A DNA stretch of 64,000 bases. It comes from Colimorpha sp045640985. GTDB lineage: Bacteria; Bacteroidota; Bacteroidia; Bacteroidales; P3. Location of the stretch: positions 1-64,000 of the forward strand of contig JAZUFZ010000022.1 of assembly GCA_045640985.1 (NCBI GenBank), written 5' to 3'. Made by a program: the position numbers and the translations under genes. Within the stretch, counting starts at the first letter, position 1; every line of letters begins with the position of its first letter. Shown here one piece after another: positions 42,198-51,337 of the stretch. A model generated the notes under the pieces. It did no database searches. It was given only the letters and a program-made list of their open reading frames with translations, and was not told the origin of the DNA.

Positions 42198-44665
42198 AAA
42201 AGAGACTGATATTTGTAGTTGGGATACTGCTTGGTTTCAGTGTCGGAGCACAGGTGAATATCGGTGTTTTACCCACTCCCAAGCAGGTGGAATTGCAGGA
42301 CGGTGTATTGCTGTATTATGATGGTCTGGAAGTGAAGTATGATACGATGAAACTCGCTGTAGCAGAGAATTCTGATCAGGCATACCAGATTGATATCTCC
42401 AAGAGTGGCATAACGGTAACAGCAAGTACGAACGAGGGCTTCGAGTATGCACGGCTAACCCTCCAGCAGCTGAAGTATATCTACGGTAAGAACGGTCTCT
42501 GTGAATTGCCCTGTATGAGGATTCTGGACTGGCCCTCATATCAATATAGAGGATGGCTTGATGATATCAGTCGTGGGCCGGTTCCCACGTGGCGGTATAT
42601 GGAATTTCAGCAGAATTTCCTCGAAATGTTCAAGATGAATTTCTATAATTACTACACCGAACATACCCTATATAATCCTGAGTTTCCCGATATAGCTCCC
42701 AACGATAGCAAGCCCCAATATGATGGCATCATGGCAAACCTTCAGTGTTTTGCCCATTTCGAGAAGACATTGAGGATTCCGTATTATCATAATCTTATGG
42801 ATACCCGTTACAATGTAAATCCTGGAAACGAAGAAACATATATATTTCTGGAAAAACAGATTAGAAATACTCTGGGAAATTATCCCAACGCACAGTTTTT
42901 CAATATTAATTGTGACGAAACCGAAGGCCTGGGAAGTGGCTTGGGTAAGGCGTATGTTGAGGATGTCGGGGCGGATAATGCCTACTGTAATCATATTAAT
43001 AAGGTATATGAAATTGTTCAGAAATGTGCAGGAAAGAATATGCCAGTCCTGATGTGGGGGGATATTGTGGCAAAAAATCCTCAGATGCTTTACAGGTTAC
43101 CATCCAAGATGCAATATATTATTTGGAGTTATGTCGCACAGGAAAGTTATAAGGATATGCTTGCACCTTTTGTGCAGATTCACCAACAACAGGGAAATTC
43201 ATTTTGGGTGGCTCCGGGAGTGAGCCATTGGAGTTCTATTCCTCAGGTGAAAAATTATATCCAGAATATTGCTTACCTCGCGCGGGACGGATATCAGTCA
43301 GGTGCCATAGGTTTGATGAATACAGCTTGGGATGACAGCGGAGAAAGTCTGTTCGGCGATTGTATTCATGCCATGCTATGGGCAGCGGAAATGGCGTGGA
43401 ATCCTATTCAGAATACCGCCCCCATTCAGGCAAAAAAAGAATTGGAAGTACGGCGGGCTGCGTTTGACCAGAATTTTGACCGGATATACAACCAGTTCAT
43501 AAACGAAAATGCTTATAGTAGCAGTGAAGCAATCGCAAAGGTCGGGTCTTTGTGTGATAACAAGTGGGTCGGCGATTGGATAAATACAAATGCCTTGATG
43601 CAACCTTTGTTGGAGTTCTATCCCAGCAATACAGATGCTGCTATATTAGAACGCTTTGATAGCGTTGAAAGTATTGTAAAGAACATCCTATCTACCTTTG
43701 ATAGTGCTGCTCTCCCACATCAGGCATACGCTTGTCATAGAATTTTGTGCGTGGCGGAGAAATCGAGGCTCAGGGCTATGCTTTATCAGAAGCATCCTCA
43801 GGCCGAATCATACGCCCAGCGTTATTTTAAACATCTGCATAATCTCAAACTGGAATATCTCCGTTTATGGGATGAGGAATGTACCCAATACAGCCGAGAT
43901 ATCATTTGTCAGCGTTATGACCATTTAGGTGAAGAAGTCTTGCAGATACCCCAATCTGTAAAGTTTACAGCTATCAATGATGGCGGAAATCAGTTTGTCC
44001 GGTTGGAAACATATTCCGGTAATGCACCTATCTATTATACCCTGGACGGAAGAAAGCCATCCAAAGGATCCCAGATATATACCAGCCCGATACCTATCCG
44101 TCAGAGTTGTCTTATAAAGACTGTTTGTTATAATTCATCCAACGAGCCGGTTTATAACGAGAAATATGTCCTTTCGCATAAAGGTTTGGGCCATATCAAG
44201 GCATTGAATACCGAATATAGTACATATAAGGATACTTATTCCGGAGGCGGAGAAAAGGCCCTTTGTGATGGCAGACTGGGTAGCGATGTTAATTATGCAG
44301 ACGGAAACTGGCAGGGCTATTGGGGAAACGATATCGATGTCGTTTTTGATTTCGAAAAGACGATAGAAATCCATACCATAACAATGCGGTTTATTCAAAA
44401 TACCTTCGATTGGGTGCTTGCTCCGCGTGATATAGATGTTTTTATATCTAAAAATGGGAAAGATTGGAAATTGGCGAAATCAGCGTCATTTAATCCTGAG
44501 TTCCGGAAAAGTGGAAATATAATCAATACTGATACTTTTTCAAATCTTGACTTGAAATGCAGGTATCTTCGTGTATTGGTCCACAATCCTGGAAAGCTCC
44601 CCGATTGGCATCCGGCTAAGGGCTGGGACAGCTATATGTTTCTTGATGAAATTGTTGTGGAATAG
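42194..44665 (+). CDS. Beta-N-acetylhexosaminidase, GH20, with binding domains
   Basis: An exported exo-hexosaminidase of 823 residues that removes GlcNAc or GalNAc from host or microbial glycans. Signal peptide to VGAQ; a GH20b-like N-terminal domain; the catalytic barrel from YRGWLDDISRGPVPTWRYM (about 118), with the catalytic Asp-Glu pair in NCDETEGLG (about D241/E242). Further on are a chitobiase C-terminal-like unit (IYYTLDGRKPSKGSQIYTSP, about 610-640) and a discoidin/F5-8 type C domain (about 690-823, VVFDFEKTIEIHTITMRF). The SRGPVPTW segment departs from the usual SRHF motif. No T9SS tail, unlike its SGNH neighbour. Confidence 0.9.
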   Translation: MKKRLIFVVGILLGFSVGAQVNIGVLPTPKQVELQDGVLLYYDGLEVKYDTMKLAVAENSDQAYQIDISKSGITVTASTNEGFEYARLTLQQLKYIYGKNGLCELPCMRILDWPSYQYRGWLDDISRGPVPTWRYMEFQQNFLEMFKMNFYNYYTEHTLYNPEFPDIAPNDSKPQYDGIMANLQCFAHFEKTLRIPYYHNLMDTRYNVNPGNEETYIFLEKQIRNTLGNYPNAQFFNINCDETEGLGSGLGKAYVEDVGADNAYCNHINKVYEIVQKCAGKNMPVLMWGDIVAKNPQMLYRLPSKMQYIIWSYVAQESYKDMLAPFVQIHQQQGNSFWVAPGVSHWSSIPQVKNYIQNIAYLARDGYQSGAIGLMNTAWDDSGESLFGDCIHAMLWAAEMAWNPIQNTAPIQAKKELEVRRAAFDQNFDRIYNQFINENAYSSSEAIAKVGSLCDNKWVGDWINTNALMQPLLEFYPSNTDAAILERFDSVESIVKNILSTFDSAALPHQAYACHRILCVAEKSRLRAMLYQKHPQAESYAQRYFKHLHNLKLEYLRLWDEECTQYSRDIICQRYDHLGEEVLQIPQSVKFTAINDGGNQFVRLETYSGNAPIYYTLDGRKPSKGSQIYTSPIPIRQSCLIKTVCYNSSNEPVYNEKYVLSHKGLGHIKALNTEYSTYKDTYSGGGEKALCDGRLGSDVNYADGNWQGYWGNDIDVVFDFEKTIEIHTITMRFIQNTFDWVLAPRDIDVFISKNGKDWKLAKSASFNPEFRKSGNIINTDTFSNLDLKCRYLRVLVHNPGKLPDWHPAKGWDSYMFLDEIVVE

Positions 44666-44668
44666 GAA

Positions 44669-45130
44669 TCAATGGATTCTTTCCACCACAACAGATATTT
44701 GTTTTTCAATGTGTCCGCCGCAATTTTGAATTTCGTTGGCATCAAATCTTACGACTTCGATTTTGGTTTGATATTCCTTATGTTTTTTCCCGTCGATATC
44801 TCTTATCAAAAGTCGTTCCTCAAGATTGATTAAATCTTCAAGATGACATTCAAACAACCCTTTTCTGTTGGTCGTGTCACGGGTAGTTGCCGTGAGTTGC
44901 AGCACATTTTCTGTTTCAGGGAAGTAATCTTCAGTAGCTTCAATAGAACTATGGAGTAATAATATCTCCAGACCTTTTACCGGTCGGCCTTTTTCGTTTA
45001 CGACTTTACCCCGTACACAATAGTTGACCCTTGGGGCAATCCTCGGACCTTGTGGTGTTTGTGCGGAAATTCTATTACAAGCAAAGCATCCCAACGTGAG
45101 AATACAACTGAATATTAGAAAATGTTTCAT
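44669..45130 (-). CDS. Putative exported lipoprotein with carboxypeptidase-regulatory-like fold
   Basis: A 153-residue exported protein. The signal region (MKHFLIFSCILTLGCFAC) contains several Cys; TLGC or CFAC could be the lipobox. The mature part starts with YCVRGKVVNEKGRPVKGLEI, a carboxypeptidase-regulatory-like/Ig-type fold, followed by TTRDTTNRKGLFECHLEDL. It resembles small putative lipoproteins that in other Bacteroidetes lie beside radical SAM genes, but no such enzyme is near. It converges on GH20 with only three bases between the stop codons. Function unknown. Confidence 0.68.
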   Translation of the reverse strand: MKHFLIFSCILTLGCFACNRISAQTPQGPRIAPRVNYCVRGKVVNEKGRPVKGLEILLLHSSIEATEDYFPETENVLQLTATTRDTTNRKGLFECHLEDLINLEERLLIRDIDGKKHKEYQTKIEVVRFDANEIQNCGGHIEKQISVVVERIH

Positions 45131-45145
45131 ATTATTTTTTATTCA

Positions 45146-45173
45146 AAAGAGCCGTTTGTGGAAAACGGCTCTT
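45146..45173. terminator. Terminator stem between aspS and the small lipoprotein gene
   Basis: AAAGAGCCGTTT and AAACGGCTCTTT form a near-perfect stem of about 12 bp. It lies after the stop codon of aspS on the minus strand, where it would terminate the EF-hand protein-aspS transcript. Confidence 0.75.
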
Positions 45174-45188
45174 TCTTGTGATTTCTTT

Positions 45189-46949
45189 TTATTTCTGGAT
45201 AGGTCGAATGTCAATAAAGAGTTCGTCTAACTGCTCCTGGGCAATTGGAGATGGACTGCCGCTCATGACGTCTCGACCACTGTTATTCTTTGGGAATGCA
45301 ATAAAGTCGCGGATGGTATCTACGCCGCCGAAGAGGGAACAAAGACGATCAAATCCGAATGCCAATCCTGCGTGAGGTGGTGCTCCGTATGTAAAGGCGT
45401 CCATGAGGAATCCGAATTGCTCGTATGCTTTTTCATCGGTGAATCCGAGAGTATGGAACATCTTGTTTTGAAGTGTTCTGTCGTGGATACGGATAGAACC
45501 ACCTCCGATTTCAGTTCCATTCAGTACGATATCGTATGCGTTAGCACGAATATCGCCCCAGCGAGATTCGTCTTCGAGGAGGTCCTCGTCTTCTGGTTTA
45601 GGTGCTGTAAACGGATGGTGCATAGCATAGTAGCGTTGGGTTTCGTCGTCCCATTCCAAAAGCGGGAAGTCGATAACCCAGAGGGGTGCATAGTCGTTAG
45701 GATTGCGAAGTCCTAACTGGTTGCCCATTTCCAGGCGGAGGGCGCAGAGTTGAACGCGGGTCTTCATGGCTGGACCGCACAGAATCAGCATGAGGTCGCC
45801 AGGCTTTGCGTTGAATTTTTCTGCAATAATCTTGAGGTCTTCCGGAGTGTAGAATTTATCTACGGAACTCTTGAAAGTACCGTCAGCATTATACTTGATA
45901 TAAACCATTCCGCCGGCACCTATCTGTGGACGTTTTACGAAGTCGGTCAAGGCATCAAGTTGTTTTCGTGTATATTCTGCACAACCTTCTGCACAGATAC
46001 CTACAACGAGTTCTGCATTATCAAACAGCCCGAATCCTTTTCCTTTGACTACATCGTTGAGTTCTACGAATTTCATACCGAAACGGATATCTGGCTTGTC
46101 AGAACCGTAGTATTTCATGGCGTCATGCCAGGTAATACGCGGGAACTCGCCGAATTCCAATCCTTTTTCTTCCTTGAAGAGGTGTTTGAGGAGTCCTTCA
46201 AAGGTGTTCAGGACATCTTCCTGTTCTACGAAAGACATCTCGCAGTCAATCTGGGTAAATTCCGGCTGACGGTCGGCACGAAGGTCTTCATCGCGGAAGC
46301 AGCGTACAATCTGGAAATAGCGGTCCATTCCGCTCACCATAAGAAGCTGTTTGTATTGCTGAGGACTTTGTGGAAGGGCGTAAAATTCGCCAGGGTTCAT
46401 ACGGGAAGGAACAACGAAGTCGCGGGCACCTTCTGGGGTGGACTTGATGAGCATAGGGGTCTCGATTTCGAGGAAATTGAGTTTGCTCAGGTAGTTGCGG
46501 GTCAGCATAGCCATACGGTGTCTCAGCTCCAGATTCTTGCGGACTGGAGTGCGGCGCAGGTCAAGATAGCGGTATTTCATACGGAGGTCATCTCCACCGT
46601 CGCTGTTGTCCTCAATGGTAAACGGGGGCGTTTTTGCGGGGTTAAGAATGTTGAGTTCGGTTACCTCAATTTCGATTTCTCCGGTAGGAATCTTCGTGTT
46701 TTTACTTGCGCGTTCAATCACTATGCCTTTTGCCTGGATAACGAATTCGCGTCCCAGTTTCCGTGCCTGTTCGCACAGTTGGGCATTGCTTTCCATGTTG
46801 AATGCCAGTTGGGTTATGCCGTAGCGGTCGCGCAGGTCTATGAAAGTCATGCCGCCCAGGTCGCGGGAACGCTGAAGCCAGCCACAGAGGACGACCTGTT
46901 GTCCGACATTGGAAATATTAAGTTCTCCACAAGTGTGTGTTCTGTACAT
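45189..46949 (-). CDS. aspS: Aspartate-tRNA ligase (bacterial type)
   Basis: Class II aminoacyl-tRNA synthetase of 586 residues charging tRNA-Asp. The OB-fold anticodon domain is at the N-terminus (MYRTHTCGELN, VVLCGWLQRSRDLGGMTFID). Next come class II motif 2 (RCFRDEDLRADRQPEFTQID), the bacteria-specific GAD insertion (about 290-420) and motif 3 (HAGLAFGFDRLCSLF). The C-terminus reads ELFIDIRPIQK. It starts 18 bases after the EF-hand membrane protein gene, with no promoter between, so the two are co-transcribed. Confidence 0.97.
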   Translation of the reverse strand: MYRTHTCGELNISNVGQQVVLCGWLQRSRDLGGMTFIDLRDRYGITQLAFNMESNAQLCEQARKLGREFVIQAKGIVIERASKNTKIPTGEIEIEVTELNILNPAKTPPFTIEDNSDGGDDLRMKYRYLDLRRTPVRKNLELRHRMAMLTRNYLSKLNFLEIETPMLIKSTPEGARDFVVPSRMNPGEFYALPQSPQQYKQLLMVSGMDRYFQIVRCFRDEDLRADRQPEFTQIDCEMSFVEQEDVLNTFEGLLKHLFKEEKGLEFGEFPRITWHDAMKYYGSDKPDIRFGMKFVELNDVVKGKGFGLFDNAELVVGICAEGCAEYTRKQLDALTDFVKRPQIGAGGMVYIKYNADGTFKSSVDKFYTPEDLKIIAEKFNAKPGDLMLILCGPAMKTRVQLCALRLEMGNQLGLRNPNDYAPLWVIDFPLLEWDDETQRYYAMHHPFTAPKPEDEDLLEDESRWGDIRANAYDIVLNGTEIGGGSIRIHDRTLQNKMFHTLGFTDEKAYEQFGFLMDAFTYGAPPHAGLAFGFDRLCSLFGGVDTIRDFIAFPKNNSGRDVMSGSPSPIAQEQLDELFIDIRPIQK

Positions 46950-46967
46950 TGTATATGAGTTTTATGT

Positions 46968-49460
46968 TTATTCTGCAATTGAAGTTGTGTCAGGTTCGGG
47001 TTGTGGTATAACCTCGAATTTTGCGATGATTGTGGTATCGCTGTTGAGCTGGATCTTGCGTGGATTTACGATAGTATCACTTCCATCCACGGCTTTGAGG
47101 TCGCTCCAGCCGATGAAACGGTAGAGGTTGGTGTCAGCCACGGCTTCAATCTCATAGAGTTTCATGTCTTTCAGGTGCTCGCCGCCACCTTTTACCATAT
47201 CGATCTGGGTAACTTCAGCGGAGGGGTCGGACTGAACCGTAAGATTGTAGTATTTTGCAAAAGGTCCTACATGGAGCATCAGCATGATACCCAATACGAT
47301 TAATCCGACAACGACCAGAATGATGAAACCACGGAAAAGTTTCTTCCACCAAGGCGTTTCCTCATCAGCAAATGGGTCTGAGATATTCTTGAGATCCAAT
47401 TTGGGGTATTTTGCCAGATGGGTCAGAGTGGCACCGAAGTTGGTATTTACCAGCACATTGCTGTTGATTGCCCATCCGTTAGCGTTGAGAATAGGTCCGA
47501 GGTTGCGTTTGCGAAGTTTGCTCCATGCGATGAATACGGAAGGACCGGAGGTACAGATCATCAGAACTGCCAGGAGAATGAAGATATTGTACCATGGGTC
47601 GATGATGCCGACGATAGCCTGGCCGATCATACCTAAAGCCATACCGATGGCAGCAAAGATACCGGCGAACTTGGCAATATCGAAGGCCTGTTTTTTATCT
47701 TTAAGCATCGGGTTTGCTCCGTTGGCGCCAGCCGCCATATTCTGTTGAGCGCTTGTAAGTGCCGAGTCGGTGGAACTGGTCAGGTTCTGCATCGATTTGG
47801 CCTCTTTCTCTGCGGCGCTCTTGTTGATTTTATCCGTGATGAAGTTCACCAGTTTGCGGTAAGGGCTGAAGAATGCCTGACGGATGCTGATGGGGTTATC
47901 TACGATTTTGGTTACCACAGCGTCCCAGTCCTGACCTTCGCGGTCGTAGAAGATGGCATTTTTGCCCGCACGCATATTGTCAATATCTCCGTCGGTCAGC
48001 ACAGCCACAATATCCATCGTCTGGTTCTTTACCTTGCTGGTACAGGTACAGTAAATCAGATACATTCCGCTGAGACCTGCCATCTCGGTATGTTTCGACA
48101 TGTCGGAAACTCGGATGCAGAGGTCAAGACAACGTTGGTCGATATACAGCTGACCTGCCTGGAAGATGGCTTCATAGCCCGGCTTGCGGGTAAAGAAGTC
48201 CTCAAATACCACATAGTTCTTCAAGAGCTGGAAGAAGTCGCGGCGCAGATATACCAGTTTATCCACGGCATCAATACTGTTGGCCTCGTCTGCCACGGCG
48301 TTGTCCTGCTCAATCAGAGCCGTGAGGTCGGCTTTACGGTCGTTGTTTATGACATCAAAGATATATTCGTCTCCCAATGATTCTACTTCCGCGCCGGCTT
48401 TACTGTCTTTCCATGCGGTATAGGCGTCGAATTTTGCGATAATCTCGTTCCATTCAGCCTCGGAGAGGGTCTGTTTGTCAGCGCCCAGAACCAGTTCTCG
48501 CAGTTTTGCAACGGCTGCCTGCCATACGGGATTGATTCCCTCAGCGACATTGAGCAGACAATCCTTATTCGGACGGGCAAGGGGATAGGTCGCAATTTCG
48601 TCGCTTGCAGCAACCATATCGCCACCGCCGATAGCCTCGATTTTAGCCACGCTTACATCTACGGCACCGGAGCATTCCTCGTTGAAGGCAATCATCTTGC
48701 AGCGCATGAAATAGTCTTCAATCTTCTGGCGCAAGGCGTTGCAAGCTTCCAGAGCGGCTTCTGTATTTTCTCCGAAAGGAAGGTTCTCGCTGTTGGCAGC
48801 GTCTTTCCAGGCCTTGTAGGCGGCGCAGGCCGTATAGAAAGCCTCAATCTGGTCGGCATTGATGCCGGCCTCACCGCTGCGGTCCTGATTGGAGCCGATG
48901 GTCGCAATGATGGATTCAATCAGTTTCTTCAGGTTCTCGTCATCCGTGCTGGCAGGAGTTATGATACCGTCTCCGTTGAATCGGGTAGAAGCAAATATTG
49001 CCAGACTGTCGCTTGTGTCGGCAATCGAAATCTCATCCTTTTCAAGACCGAGGTTTTTCAGAATCTGTCTGGCAGAGTTGTAGAGCTTCAGACCTTCTTC
49101 GTTTTCTGTATTGAATGCCGATAAAGGAATGCTGTCGCCTTTCTGTACCAGAAGGTTGCGGTCTTTCAATACGGAACAGAGCCAGTTGGCGGCAGCCACT
49201 ATTTCATTCACGCGGATTTTGCCATCGTTGTCCGTATCCAGCAGCTGGAGCGTTTTCTGTGGAAATTCCAGTCCGGAGGTCGGACAGCTGAGTACGGTCC
49301 ATAATTTCTGGTCCAGTTCGCCCAGATGTGCGATGTCTTCACCCGAATTTATCATTACGCGCGTAACGCCACCTATAGTGCAGTAGCGCCACTCGTATGC
49401 ATTATTATTCAGCAAGTTGATCTTGCTTTTTGCCTTTTCTAATGATGTGTTTTTACTCAT
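46968..49460 (-). CDS. Membrane protein with N-terminal EF-hand
   Basis: I do not recognise a named family. The 830-residue protein has no signal peptide. Its N-terminal region holds a canonical EF-hand loop (D75-x-D77-x-D79-G80-x-I82-x3-E86, in LLDTDNDGKIRVNE) and weaker EF-like loops near 161-172 (FNGDGIITPAST) and 190-203 (DRSGEAGINADQI). A long helical central region follows (about 200-600). Two to three membrane helices lie at about 612-668 and one at about 725-748, then a C-terminal beta domain (GWSDLKAVDGSDTIVNP) ending in a Pro/Glu tail. Most of it would be cytoplasmic. First gene of the aspS operon. Confidence 0.75.
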   Translation of the reverse strand: MSKNTSLEKAKSKINLLNNNAYEWRYCTIGGVTRVMINSGEDIAHLGELDQKLWTVLSCPTSGLEFPQKTLQLLDTDNDGKIRVNEIVAAANWLCSVLKDRNLLVQKGDSIPLSAFNTENEEGLKLYNSARQILKNLGLEKDEISIADTSDSLAIFASTRFNGDGIITPASTDDENLKKLIESIIATIGSNQDRSGEAGINADQIEAFYTACAAYKAWKDAANSENLPFGENTEAALEACNALRQKIEDYFMRCKMIAFNEECSGAVDVSVAKIEAIGGGDMVAASDEIATYPLARPNKDCLLNVAEGINPVWQAAVAKLRELVLGADKQTLSEAEWNEIIAKFDAYTAWKDSKAGAEVESLGDEYIFDVINNDRKADLTALIEQDNAVADEANSIDAVDKLVYLRRDFFQLLKNYVVFEDFFTRKPGYEAIFQAGQLYIDQRCLDLCIRVSDMSKHTEMAGLSGMYLIYCTCTSKVKNQTMDIVAVLTDGDIDNMRAGKNAIFYDREGQDWDAVVTKIVDNPISIRQAFFSPYRKLVNFITDKINKSAAEKEAKSMQNLTSSTDSALTSAQQNMAAGANGANPMLKDKKQAFDIAKFAGIFAAIGMALGMIGQAIVGIIDPWYNIFILLAVLMICTSGPSVFIAWSKLRKRNLGPILNANGWAINSNVLVNTNFGATLTHLAKYPKLDLKNISDPFADEETPWWKKLFRGFIILVVVGLIVLGIMLMLHVGPFAKYYNLTVQSDPSAEVTQIDMVKGGGEHLKDMKLYEIEAVADTNLYRFIGWSDLKAVDGSDTIVNPRKIQLNSDTTIIAKFEVIPQPEPDTTSIAE

Positions 49461-49482
49461 ATTTATACATTAATTGAATGTG

Positions 49483-49513
49483 CAAAAATACGATTTTTTT
49501 CTGATTCCGCAAA
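49483..49513 (-). promoter_or_regulatory. Promoter of the EF-hand protein-aspS operon
   Basis: The minus strand reads TTTG (49510-49513), 19 bases, then TATTTTTG (49483-49490). The start codon is at 49460, leaving a leader of about 15 bases. Confidence 0.72.
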
Positions 49514-49600
49514 AAAAATTTTTCTTTTACATGAATTTTACTCTCTGTAGCGCTTGGCTCCCCTAACAAGAACTTCATACGGGAAGCTGGTTTCTTTGGG

Positions 49601-49714
49601 GTATCTCCGGAGTATCTCCGCAGTATCTCCGGTGTCCGTTGCGTAAAATGTGAATAAAAGACGGCCCTGTCACGGAGACACCAGAGAGATACCAGGGAGA
49701 AACCAGAGAGAAAC
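49601..49714. repeat. 11-bp arrays in inverted halves, locus 2
   Basis: Left half: GTATCTCCGGA, GTATCTCCGCA, GTATCTCCGGT (49601-49633). Right half: CACGGAGACAC, CAGAGAGATAC, CAGGGAGAAAC, CAGAGAGAAAC (49671-49714). The left units are the reverse complement of the right-type unit, so the locus can fold into a stem with a loop of about 37 bases. The unit is shared with 22248-22291. It lies between the divergent EF-hand protein and MATE promoters. Confidence 0.8.
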
Positions 49715-49785
49715 CTCGGCACGGCTACTGTCCGTTAAGTGACGTCGGTTTGCAAAAAAAATTTCGTAGATTCAAAAAAAAGTCG

Positions 49786-49793
49786 TATCTTTG
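49786..49793 (+). promoter_or_regulatory. Promoter -7 box of the MATE gene
   Basis: TATCTTTG followed by GCACCCC. The ATG is at 49837, giving a leader of about 37 bases. The -33 region is A-rich with no clear TTTG. Confidence 0.7.
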
Positions 49794-49836
49794 CACCCCA
49801 AAAACTGTGGGATGGCAACCATAAATATTGTATAAA

Positions 49837-51258
49837 ATGGAAGTATTGGATAAAACTAAAGAACTGGAAACTAAATCAATATCATCTCTTCTATGGATAT
49901 ATGCGTGGCCGGCTGTGGTGAGTCAGGTTATCGCTTCGGTCTATAATATTGTCGATCGGGTGTTCCTCGGACAGGTGGTGGGACCTCTTGCAATTGCGGG
50001 TCTTGCCATCACGCTTCCTATCATGAATATCGTACACGCTTTCGGCTCGCTGGTGGGAGCTGGTTCTTCGGCTCGAATGAGTATCGTGCTGGGCAGAAAG
50101 GACGAGCGCTGGGCTGAGAAAATCCTGGGTAACAGCGTCCTGCTGACCTTTATCTTTGGATTTATCTTTATGTTCGGAACCTATTTCTTCATGGATCAGA
50201 TTCTCACCATGTTCGGAGCTTCTGCCGATACCATCAGCTATGCCCGTGATTATATGGTGATTGTGATGCCTGGTATGTTTCTGACCACGCTTGCGTTCAA
50301 CCTTACGGGCCTGATCCGTGCTTCGGGCTATCCCACCAAGGCGATGTTTATTCTTGCCGGGGGCGCGGTGCTGAATATCATATTGGATGCGGTGTTCATT
50401 ATGTGGTTGGGTTACGGAATAACCGGTGCCGCATGGGCAACCACTATCAGTATGGCGGCTTCGGCAGCCGTTGCGGTGGCGCATTTCATCCAGCCTTCGT
50501 CCTTTATCAGGTTCAAACGCCATTGCTGGGCTCCTAAGTTCTATATTTTCAAGAATATTCTCCGTATCGGGATCAGTCCGTTTTCCATGAATGTGGCAGG
50601 TTCAGCCGTGGTAGCGTTGCTGAACAAACAGCTGATAACCTACGGCGGCGATCTGGCGGTAGGCGCATACGGAGTGGTCAATTCGGTGGCGAGTATCGTG
50701 CTGATGCTTTTCCTGGGTCTGTGCCAGGGAATGCAGCCTATTGCCGGCTACAACTACGGCGCGGGGCATAGCGACCGATTGAAGCAGGTCTATCTTCTGA
50801 CGTTGAAGATATGCGTTGCAGGCGGAATTGTGGGGACGCTCTCGGCGTTGCTGATTCCGGGAACCCTTATAAGAATGTTTACGAATGATGCGGATCTGCT
50901 GCGTATCGGTATTCCCGCCATGCGGTATCTGCTGGTTTTTGCTCCGCTGATTGGCTATACGGTTACCAACTCCCAGTTCTTCCAGTCGATTGACCGTCCG
51001 TGGATTGCCATCGTTACGAGTCTCTCCCGTCAGGTGATATTCCTGATACCGTTGATGTTTGTGATACCGTCCCTGTTCGTGCGTTGGGGCTGGAACGGAT
51101 TGACGGGCGTATGGGTGAGCTGTACGGTATGCGATTTCCTCGGTGCGGCATTATCGACGGTGCTGCTGTTGAGCCAGCTGGCAATTTTCAAGCCGGGATA
51201 TGTGGCTCCGTTGCGCCGCCCCAAAAAGGAGTCGGGACCCAAGGAACGTTTTCGATAA
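49837..51258 (+). CDS. MATE family efflux transporter
   Basis: A cation-coupled multidrug/toxin exporter of 473 residues with twelve predicted membrane helices in two homologous halves. The first half begins IYAWPAVVSQVIASVYNIVD and includes VFLGQVVGPLAIAGLAI; the second starts near ILRIGISPFSMNVAGSAVV and has CQGMQPIAGYNYGAG, a conserved MATE motif. Start chosen at the ATG 43 bases after the promoter box. The last codons and stop (RFR) are part of the dispersed repeat at 51245. Substrate unknown. Confidence 0.93.
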   Translation: MEVLDKTKELETKSISSLLWIYAWPAVVSQVIASVYNIVDRVFLGQVVGPLAIAGLAITLPIMNIVHAFGSLVGAGSSARMSIVLGRKDERWAEKILGNSVLLTFIFGFIFMFGTYFFMDQILTMFGASADTISYARDYMVIVMPGMFLTTLAFNLTGLIRASGYPTKAMFILAGGAVLNIILDAVFIMWLGYGITGAAWATTISMAASAAVAVAHFIQPSSFIRFKRHCWAPKFYIFKNILRIGISPFSMNVAGSAVVALLNKQLITYGGDLAVGAYGVVNSVASIVLMLFLGLCQGMQPIAGYNYGAGHSDRLKQVYLLTLKICVAGGIVGTLSALLIPGTLIRMFTNDADLLRIGIPAMRYLLVFAPLIGYTVTNSQFFQSIDRPWIAIVTSLSRQVIFLIPLMFVIPSLFVRWGWNGLTGVWVSCTVCDFLGAALSTVLLLSQLAIFKPGYVAPLRRPKKESGPKERFR

Positions 51259-51320
51259 GCCGAGCGCAGAAGCAAAATCTATTTTGATTATGCCGAGGCG
51301 AGAAAACGACTTTTGAAAAA
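51245..51320 (+). repeat. Gene-end dispersed repeat, copy B
   Basis: Begins AACGTTTTCGATAAGCCGAG and continues with AGAAGCAAAATCTATTTTG, GATTATGCCGAGGCG and AGAAAACGACTTTTG. It differs from copy A (6733-6806) by a few substitutions and small indels. Its first bases encode the MATE C-terminus and stop codon. Confidence 0.75.
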
Positions 51321-51337
51321 GAAGGAAAGCGTGAATA

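Noticed and set aside
45750..46958. Plus-strand frame of 402 codons opposite aspS
   Set aside because: Fully antisense to a conserved synthetase, with no recognisable protein features.
49601..49714. CRISPR array
   Set aside because: Units are 11 bp with no regular spacers, and no cas genes are present in the window.
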